Assembly: GCF_042434395.1 (NCBI RefSeq)
Contig: NZ_JBHLTP010000003.1
Coordinates: forward strand, 806,001-870,000
DNA from: Pontibacillus salicampi
GTDB lineage: Bacteria > Bacillota > Bacilli > Bacillales > BH030062
DNA length: 64,000 nucleotides
Direction of reading: 5' to 3'
Under the pieces are notes generated by a model. It ran no database searches. It saw only the letters and a list, made by a program, of their open reading frames with translations, and was not told the origin of the DNA. Below, one piece after another: positions 58,591 through 64,000 of the stretch. The translations under genes were made by a program, and so were the position numbers. Each line of letters begins with the position of its first letter. The stretch's first letter is position 1.

Positions 58591-58644
58591 TTGTTTTTTG
58601 ACATAATAAGGTATATGCATATATACGCAAGGGAGTGGGGAAGT

Positions 58645-59316
58645 TTGTTACATATTGGTGCAACTATTACTTTAGAACTGAAGCATGGGAAAGAGGAAGA
58701 TGTTCCTGTTGATATCTATCGTTCGAAAATTGTGGAAAGAGACGATAGTGCTTTATATATTGATTACCCAGTTAACAAGAACACGAATCGGGTAGGTTTT
58801 TTTATGGAAGGAACTCAATTTAAAGTAACCTACATTGCCCAGGACCAATCCGTATATGAATTTGAAACAGAGATAAGAGGAAGAAAGAAATTAACTATTC
58901 CTGTACTTGTTCTTCCATTGCCTGTAAAAGATGAAGTGTTGCGCGTGCAAAGAAGGAAATATGTTCGTGTAGAAACAGCTGTAGACATTAGCATTCATAG
59001 TAAAGATCAGCAATTTCTTCCCTTTACAGGAACAACGGCAGATATCAGTGGTGGAGGAGCCGCCATAATCCCACCTATTAACCATGGTCTCAAGGACAAT
59101 CAGATTGTAGAAACCTGGCTCGTTCTTCCCATTATGTCTGGAGATACCGAATATATTAAGACGGATGCCAAAGTGATACGAGTGTGGAAAGAAAAAGAGA
59201 GAGATACAGACAAAATCTCAGTAGAATTTAAGGCAATGGAAGAACGGGACAGGCAATCCATTATCCGTTATTGCTTCCAGCAGCAATTATTGCTTAGACA
59301 ACGAGGAGTACTATAA
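58645..59316 (+). CDS. ypfA: PilZ-domain c-di-GMP receptor YpfA (DgrA)
   Basis: This 223-aa protein has a YcgR-like N-terminal domain (residues 1-95) and a PilZ domain (98-215). The c-di-GMP-binding RxxxR motif is in QRRKYVR near residue 99-105 and the D-x-S-x-x-G motif in TADISGGGA near 133-141. The B. subtilis protein slows flagellar rotation when c-di-GMP rises. TTG 58645 is set by GGAGTGGGG upstream and matches the B. subtilis N-terminus (IGENVLLE versus IGATITLE). A longer frame from 58591 lies within the terminator region and is rejected. Confidence 0.9.
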   Translation: MLHIGATITLELKHGKEEDVPVDIYRSKIVERDDSALYIDYPVNKNTNRVGFFMEGTQFKVTYIAQDQSVYEFETEIRGRKKLTIPVLVLPLPVKDEVLRVQRRKYVRVETAVDISIHSKDQQFLPFTGTTADISGGGAAIIPPINHGLKDNQIVETWLVLPIMSGDTEYIKTDAKVIRVWKEKERDTDKISVEFKAMEERDRQSIIRYCFQQQLLLRQRGVL

Positions 59317-59368
59317 GAATAGATAAAATTCCAAGGGCTATACTAGCTATAAAAAAGGTAGATGCTCA

Positions 59369-59569
59369 GTGAAACGAATGGAACGATGGCTTGTGATTCT
59401 TATAGGGTTTCATGCCTTCCTGTTAATGGTAACGCAATGGATGCTTTTGCATACCGATGCTGCCTTGTATGTGCAGCCATTGTATGAGTACCTTGGTGTA
59501 CAGAAAAATGTAAACGGAAATATCATAGAAACAATAGACCGGTTTATTCCGGATGTGTTATCATTTTGA
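59369..59569 (+). CDS. ypfB: YpfB family small membrane protein
   Basis: This 66-aa protein has one transmembrane segment (about residues 8-28) and a short soluble tail (VQPLYEYLGVQKNVNGNIIETIDRFIP). It occupies the place of YpfB, found between ypfA and cmk across Bacillaceae, family DUF5359-like; function is unknown. The start is GTG 59369 with AAGGTAG upstream; ATG 59378 in frame is an alternative. A strong terminator follows. Confidence 0.75.
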   Translation: MKRMERWLVILIGFHAFLLMVTQWMLLHTDAALYVQPLYEYLGVQKNVNGNIIETIDRFIPDVLSF

Positions 59570-59587
59570 AGCATAGAAGAGCGTAAA

Positions 59588-59622
59588 CGAAACAAGCAGA
59601 CTAGCCTGCTTGTTTCGTTTTG
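59588..59622 (+). terminator. Terminator of ypfAB
   Basis: Perfect 12-bp stem CGAAACAAGCAG / CTGCTTGTTTCG with a six-base loop, then TTTTG. Confidence 0.9.
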
Positions 59623-59737
59623 TGAACAGGGAACCTTCCATTGTCTTTACAATTTTTTTGAATAAACTTAATATTAGCTTGACGGTTTCGGAAGGTAATA
59701 AGTGAGTAAATATTGAACAATAAAAGAGGGATTTAAG

Positions 59738-60412
59738 TTGAAACAAGAGTTAGCAATTGCAATCGATGGACCAGCAGCCGCTGGTAAAAGTACAGTAGCG
59801 AAAATAGTAGCCAATACATTATCCTATGTTTATATTGATACAGGAGCTATGTATAGAGCTTTAACTTACAAGGCACTCCAACAAGGAGTAAATGTTAAGG
59901 AAGAAGAAGCGGTAACAGCACTTTTAGAAAATACCACTATAGAGCTTCAGCAATCAGAGCATGGACAGCTAGTTTTTCTAGATGGGCAGGATGTTTCCCA
60001 TGCTATTCGTAGCCATGAAGTAACAAAACAAGTTTCCTATGTAGCTGAACACAGGAAAGTGCGAAAAGAGATGGTAAAACAGCAGCAAGATCTTGCTGCT
60101 AAAAGAGGAGTCGTAATGGATGGGCGTGATATCGGTACACACGTTATACCTGATGCGGAAGTGAAGATATTTCTCATGGCCTCTGTTGAGGAGAGAGCAG
60201 AAAGAAGACATAAAGAAAATGTAGAGCAAGGCTTTGCTTCCGATTTAGAACAAATAAAAGAAGATATACGAAAGAGAGATAAGATTGATTCGGAACGGGA
60301 AGTGTCTCCGCTTTTAAAAGCAGATGACGCGATAGAAATTGATACCACCGCCTTAAGTATTGAACAAGTCGCTGATAAAATATTACAAGCAGTAGAACAG
60401 AAAGAAAAGTGA
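59738..60412 (+). CDS. cmk: Cytidylate kinase
   Basis: This 224-aa P-loop kinase phosphorylates CMP and dCMP to their diphosphates. The P-loop is DGPAAAGKST near residues 10-19, with YIDTGAMYRALT near 32-43, and the NMP-binding DGRDIGTHVIPDAEVKIFL segment near 128-146. The start is TTG 59738 with AAGAGGG seven bases before it. It heads cmk-plsC-rpsA-fni. Confidence 0.96.
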   Translation: MKQELAIAIDGPAAAGKSTVAKIVANTLSYVYIDTGAMYRALTYKALQQGVNVKEEEAVTALLENTTIELQQSEHGQLVFLDGQDVSHAIRSHEVTKQVSYVAEHRKVRKEMVKQQQDLAAKRGVVMDGRDIGTHVIPDAEVKIFLMASVEERAERRHKENVEQGFASDLEQIKEDIRKRDKIDSEREVSPLLKADDAIEIDTTALSIEQVADKILQAVEQKEK

Positions 60413-60422
60413 GGGTGAGTCG

Positions 60423-61004
60423 ATGGGGCTATATCATTTTGCCAGATCAGTCTGTGCAGCTATCTTCTATCCAAAGTATAAAATAAAAGTGGAAGGTAAA
60501 GAGAATATCCCAGCTAATGGTCCACTTATAGTTTGTTCTAATCACATTTCTAATATGGACCCAGTGGTAGTGGGGATTACCATGAAGAGAGATGTGTATT
60601 TTATGGCTAAAGAAGAGCTGTTTAAGAATAAATTTCTTGGAGGGCTATTACGTAGAGTTCATGCCTTCCCGGTAAAGCGTGGGATGAAAGACCGCCAGGC
60701 CTTACGGAGAGCATTAGACGTGCTAAATGATAATGAAACGCTCGGCTTATTCCCGGAAGGTACTAGAAGCAAAGATGGAAAATTAGGAAAAGGGCTGGCA
60801 GGGGCAGGCTTTTTCGCCTTGCGATCAGAAGCATCCGTTGTACCTTGTGCGATTATTGGTACGTACAAATCTAAGGAACCTTTGCGCGTTGTGTATGGAG
60901 CTCCTATAGAAATGAAAGATTTAAGAGAGCGTAAGGCTTCCTCCCAAGAAGTAACAGATGTTATCATGAAAGAGATACAATTTCTATTAGATGAAAATCA
61001 GTAA
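60423..61004 (+). CDS. plsC: 1-acyl-sn-glycerol-3-phosphate acyltransferase
   Basis: This 193-aa membrane-associated enzyme adds the second acyl chain to form phosphatidic acid. The catalytic HxxxxD is H-ISNM-D near residue 40-45 (SNHISNMDPVV), with the glycerol-phosphate-binding FPEGTRS near 112-118. A short N-terminal hydrophobic stretch is present. It lies 10 bases after cmk. In B. subtilis plsC is elsewhere on the chromosome, but many other Bacillaceae show this arrangement. GAGGGTGAG precedes the ATG. Confidence 0.94.
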   Translation: MGLYHFARSVCAAIFYPKYKIKVEGKENIPANGPLIVCSNHISNMDPVVVGITMKRDVYFMAKEELFKNKFLGGLLRRVHAFPVKRGMKDRQALRRALDVLNDNETLGLFPEGTRSKDGKLGKGLAGAGFFALRSEASVVPCAIIGTYKSKEPLRVVYGAPIEMKDLRERKASSQEVTDVIMKEIQFLLDENQ

Positions 61005-61030
61005 TCTTTACATTTTGTTGCTTGACAAAT

Positions 61031-61074
61031 AGCCATAAATATTAGAAGTTAGAACAAAGGATAAATTTATGGCT
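61031..61074 (+). repeat. 10-bp inverted repeat in the rpsA leader
   Basis: AGCCATAAAT (61031-61040) and ATTTATGGCT (61065-61074), perfect inversion with a 24-base loop. It lies 31 bases before the rpsA start and directly after a TTGACA box at 61022-61027. Confidence 0.45.
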
Positions 61075-61105
61075 GGTTGTGGTGGAACTGAAGGAGGTCT
61101 TGTAA

Positions 61106-62248
61106 ATGGATGAAATGAATCAAGAAATGTCAGAAATGCCAAACGTTTCCGTAGGGGATGTACTTACTGGGAAAGTAGTGAAAGTAGAAGAAAAGCAAGT
61201 GCTTGTCGATATCGGTTACAAGGTGGAAGGCATTGTTCCGATTAGCGAGTTATCAAACCTTCACGTGGAAAAAGCATCAGACATTGTTAATGAAGGGGAC
61301 GAGCTTCAACTGAAGGTGAAAAAGATGGACGATGAAGAAATCGTACTATCCAAACGCGCTGTAGATGCAGAAACAGCATGGGAAGACCTTGAGCATAAAC
61401 TTGAAGTAGGCGAAGTATTTGAGGCCGAAGTGAATGATATTGTTAAAGGCGGTCTTGTTGTAGATGTAGGACTTCGTGGATTCATCCCTGCTTCATTAGT
61501 AGAAACTTATTATGTAGAAGACTTTAACGACTACAAAGGTAAAACATTAAAGCTGAAAGTAGTTGAACTAGACCGAGAACAGAACCGTGTCATTCTTTCT
61601 CATAGTGCAGTAGTAGAGGATGAAAACGAAGCACGTAAGCAATCCCTATTACAAGGCTTAGAGCCAGGACAAGTATTAGAGGGTGTTGTACAACGTATTA
61701 CGGACTTTGGTGCGTTTGTAGACATCGGAGGTATGGACGGACTTGTTCATATTTCGCAATTGGCTCATGAGCATGTAGAAAAGGCTGCAGATGTAGTAGA
61801 AGAAGGACAGCATATAAATGTCAAGGTCCTTTCTGTGGATCGTGACAACGAACGTATTTCTCTTTCCTTGAAAGATACATTGCCTGGTCCTTGGGATCAG
61901 ATTGAGGATAAAATTCGCCAAGGTGATGTCCTAGAAGGCACAGTGAGACGTCTTGTAAACTTTGGTGCTTTCATCGAACTTCTTCCTGGTGTGGAAGGAC
62001 TTGTTCATATTTCTCAAATATCTAAGCGTCATATTGGTTCCCCGCAAGAAGTACTAGAAGAGAACCAAACAGTGAAAGTTAAAGTATTGGACGTTAATGA
62101 AGATGAGAAGCGAATTTCCTTAAGCATTAAAGAATTAGAAGAAGATCAAAGCCGTGCTGAAGTTGAGCAATACACTAGAGGCAATGATGACGAAGGTGGA
62201 TTTTCTTTAGGTGATGTTATTGGAGATAAGCTGAACAAATTAAAATAA
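61106..62248 (+). CDS. rpsA: 30S ribosomal protein S1 homologue
   Basis: This 380-aa protein has four S1 OB-fold repeats (about residues 15-85, 103-168, 189-257 and 274-343). The last two carry the typical FGAFVDIGGMDGLVHISQL and FGAFIELLPGVEGLVHISQI stretches. It is the YpfD-type short S1 of Firmicutes, whose contribution to translation is weaker than that of E. coli S1. GGAGG precedes the ATG. An inverted repeat lies in its leader. Confidence 0.94.
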   Translation: MDEMNQEMSEMPNVSVGDVLTGKVVKVEEKQVLVDIGYKVEGIVPISELSNLHVEKASDIVNEGDELQLKVKKMDDEEIVLSKRAVDAETAWEDLEHKLEVGEVFEAEVNDIVKGGLVVDVGLRGFIPASLVETYYVEDFNDYKGKTLKLKVVELDREQNRVILSHSAVVEDENEARKQSLLQGLEPGQVLEGVVQRITDFGAFVDIGGMDGLVHISQLAHEHVEKAADVVEEGQHINVKVLSVDRDNERISLSLKDTLPGPWDQIEDKIRQGDVLEGTVRRLVNFGAFIELLPGVEGLVHISQISKRHIGSPQEVLEENQTVKVKVLDVNEDEKRISLSIKELEEDQSRAEVEQYTRGNDDEGGFSLGDVIGDKLNKLK

Positions 62249-62266
62249 TAATATTTGGTGATACAA

Positions 62267-63298
62267 TTGAGTCGTTCAAAACGAAAGCTAGAACATATTA
62301 GACATGCATTATCCCGTGAGGATTTAGGGATGAATAGCTTTGACGAGATGGAAATTATTCATCAAAGCTTAACCGATATCCATTGGGATGACATCTCTTT
62401 GCAGACTCAATTAGGCGAACTTACTTTAAGTTCGCCTCTTTTTGTCAACGCAATGACTGGTGGAGGTGGAGAAAAGACAGAATCCATCAATCGCGAACTG
62501 GCTATTGCAGCAAAGGAGACTGGCATTGCTTTAGCAGTCGGTTCACAAATGTCTGCTTTAAAAGATGCTAAAGAAAGAAGAAGCTATGAAATTGTCCGAG
62601 AAGAGAACCCCGACGGTATTATATTTGCCAACATTGGCAGTGAAGCTACACTGGATCAAGCCAAAGAGGCTGTGGACATGCTGAAGGCTGATGCCTTGCA
62701 AATCCATCTCAATGTCTTGCAAGAACTAATTATGCCAGAGGGAGATCGGGATTTTAGTGGACGCTTGCGTCAGATTGAAGAAATCGTAGAAAATATGGAG
62801 ATTCCTGTAATCATTAAGGAAGTAGGATTTGGCATTTCAATGGAAACTGCAAGGCAGTTGAAGAACGTAGGTGTATCCTATATTGATGTGGCAGGTCAAG
62901 GCGGTACTAATTTTTCCAAGGTGGAGAATAAACGTCGGAAGCAGCCGTTTGAATCATTTAATCAATGGGGAATCCCAACGGCTATTTCAGTTAAAGAAGT
63001 AAAGTCTGTTTTTCCAGAGGCCCATGTGTTAGCATCTGGAGGCATGCGGAACGGATTAGATGGAGCTAAAGCATTTGTGTTAGGTGCTAAAGGATTTGGC
63101 ATGGCTGGTCATTTGCTTCGCATCCTGATGAAGGATGACATCGAAACACTCATTGCCGAAATTGATCATATACATCACGAATTCCAAATCGCTATGATGG
63201 TACTTGGTGCTAAAGATACCTATATGCTGGATGGGAAACCTCACATCTTTACAGGTAGAACGAAATCTTGGCTAGAGCAAAGGCTGCCATCTTTTTAA
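62267..63298 (+). CDS. fni: Isopentenyl-diphosphate delta-isomerase, type II
   Basis: This 343-aa FMN enzyme interconverts IPP and DMAPP for isoprenoid synthesis. The FMN-binding NAMTGGGGEKT near residue 64, AVGSQMSALKD near 93, the catalytic Gln/Glu region HLNVLQELIMPEGDRDF near 152, and GQGGTNFSKVENKRR near 210 are all present. TTG 62267 is chosen over TTG 62255, as GGTGAT is between them and the family begins about here. A terminator follows. Confidence 0.93.
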   Translation: MSRSKRKLEHIRHALSREDLGMNSFDEMEIIHQSLTDIHWDDISLQTQLGELTLSSPLFVNAMTGGGGEKTESINRELAIAAKETGIALAVGSQMSALKDAKERRSYEIVREENPDGIIFANIGSEATLDQAKEAVDMLKADALQIHLNVLQELIMPEGDRDFSGRLRQIEEIVENMEIPVIIKEVGFGISMETARQLKNVGVSYIDVAGQGGTNFSKVENKRRKQPFESFNQWGIPTAISVKEVKSVFPEAHVLASGGMRNGLDGAKAFVLGAKGFGMAGHLLRILMKDDIETLIAEIDHIHHEFQIAMMVLGAKDTYMLDGKPHIFTGRTKSWLEQRLPSF

Positions 63299-63359
63299 TA
63301 ATATTGGTGATGAATAGTATTATTCATCCTCTTTAACTAGCGTTAATCCTACGCAAAGA

Positions 63360-63390
63360 GCCCTGAAGCATTTATGCTTCAGGGCTTTTT
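63360..63390. terminator. Terminator between fni and ypzI
   Basis: GCCCTGAAGCAT / ATGCTTCAGGGC, a 12-bp perfect stem with a three- to four-base loop and a T run on the right; A residues on the left allow use by the convergent ypzI gene. Confidence 0.9.
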
Positions 63391-63403
63391 AATGCGTACT
63401 CTA

Positions 63404-63538
63404 TTACTTGCTTAATCGGTTGTTGCTATTGTTTGTATCTTCTGTGTACGAACTCCCTTTAGGATGTGTTTCTGTGTTTCTGTCACTTTCTACTCTTCTT
63501 TCTTGCTTTAGTTTTTTTTGTTGGCGGTCTTTTCCCAT
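63404..63538 (-). CDS. ypzI: YpzI family small protein
   Basis: This 44-aa hydrophilic protein starts MGKDRQQKKLKQERRVESDR and ends in an Asn/Ser-rich tail. The KDRQxKKLK...RVESDR core is that of YpzI, found near rpsA and yphA in Bacillaceae. Function is unknown. AGGAGGG lies at good distance before ATG 63538. It is encoded opposite to its neighbours and shares the terminator at 63360-63390. Confidence 0.8.
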   Translation of the reverse strand: MGKDRQQKKLKQERRVESDRNTETHPKGSSYTEDTNNSNNRLSK

Positions 63539-63644
63539 GCTAACAATCCCTCCTAGTATTATTTTGTGATGGAAAAGCTAATCTTTATATGATTATTATT
63601 TGTTACTTTGCCCATAATGGTTAGTAGTATAAGGAGAGAGGAAC

Positions 63645-64000
63645 ATGGATGGAGTTATTTTTCTATATATTCATTGGCTATTATGGGTAATTTATACTTT
63701 CTTTGTACAACGTACTAAGAAAAGGCTGAGTATTAGTGCTTTCCTATTGATTTCTATTCTCGCTTTTGGATTGGACGTTCCTGTTGGAAAATATACAATA
63801 AATGGGTCTGCACTCATTATATTTGGCTATTCCTTTCTTATATTGGCGAGGTCTCAAAAACAAATAGTGTCTGCTTGTATGTCGTTGGCAGTTGCAATTG
63901 CGTATTGCGGTGCATTATTCTTTGAGTCTGTTAGTCCTATTTGGATTATTGGGCCCAGGCTATGGATGTTATCCTTTCTTGCATTTGCTTTAGTGTATTT
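63645..64000 (+). CDS. yphA: YphA family membrane protein (partial)
   Basis: The first 118 residues are present and the gene continues past the right edge. It is a membrane protein with hydrophobic segments near residues 4-20, 30-42, 50-66, 75-95 and from 98 on. The place after rpsA, fni and ypzI is that of B. subtilis yphA, which precedes yphB/seaA and der. Function is unknown. AAGGAGAGAGG precedes the ATG. Confidence 0.7.
   Translation, partial: MDGVIFLYIHWLLWVIYTFFVQRTKKRLSISAFLLISILAFGLDVPVGKYTINGSALIIFGYSFLILARSQKQIVSACMSLAVAIAYCGALFFESVSPIWIIGPRLWMLSFLAFALVY

Noticed and set aside
63308..63325. GATGAATA/TATTCATC repeat just after fni as terminator
   Set aside because: No T run follows; the true terminator is the 12-bp stem at 63360-63390.

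Overview
The window is a chromosomal segment of a low-GC, endospore-forming Firmicute of the family Bacillaceae. Gene order follows the Bacillus subtilis 'yqk-spoIIA-spoVA-lysA-ypu-res-sigX-ypb-gudB-sleB-cmk' arc closely. Several differences (pdp after punA, EndoQ beside nudF, a family I pyrophosphatase, plsC between cmk and rpsA, no riboflavin operon beside ribT) suggest a genus outside Bacillus proper. A halophilic or marine relative such as Pontibacillus or Halobacillus is possible, but that is an inference from gene content. No rRNA, tRNA, CRISPR array, prophage or insertion sequence was seen.

Layout. (1) 1-5.5 kb, minus strand: an alpha-glucoside module (GH13 alpha-glucosidase cut by the window edge, an EEP-fold phosphatase/nuclease, a PTS EIICB) with a recognisable sigma-A promoter, a CcpA-like cre and a palindromic operator. 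Then come a DoxX/HxlR redox-type pair and an aldo/keto reductase. (2) 5.6-13.5 kb: nudF-endoQ, spoIIM, fur, yqzK, xerD and the nucleoside-salvage run deoB-punA-pdp. (3) 14.5-22.5 kb: the forespore block dacF, spoIIAA-AB-sigF and the seven-gene spoVA operon, with good matches to sigma-F/G promoters before dacF and spoVAA. (4) 22.6-33.7 kb: lysA, ppiB, a small M50 protease, tiny membrane ORFs (one with an in-frame stop), an orphan ribT, scpAB, a SodA-like protein, dacB-spmAB and rluB. (5) 33.7-41.9 kb: resABCDE (cytochrome c maturation and redox two-component system) and sigX-rsiX with an exact ECF autoregulatory promoter. (6) 42-51 kb: pyrophosphatase, ferredoxin, ypbB-recS-ypbD-ypbE, cotJABC, a CBS protein, a membrane protein and a CarH-like cobalamin-binding MerR regulator, then the adaptor mecB/ypbH. 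(7) 51.8-64 kb: gudB, ypdA, ansA, prsW, sleB-ypeB, a PilZ c-di-GMP receptor, cmk-plsC-rpsA-fni, ypzI and the start of yphA.

How it fits together. Most of the window is conserved housekeeping and sporulation core. The sporulation genes span all stages: engulfment (spoIIM), forespore sigma-F control (spoIIA), DPA uptake (spoVA), cortex (dacF, dacB, spmAB), coat (cotJ, yjcZ) and germination (sleB-ypeB). Accessory or less expected items are the alpha-glucoside module, EndoQ, the CarH-like regulator with its neighbours, the interrupted membrane peptide before ribT and several unexplained inverted repeats. I found no clear large new system. The best candidates for new biology are the cobalamin/light-type regulator locus (48.4-50.5 kb), the fur control region and the ribT leader.
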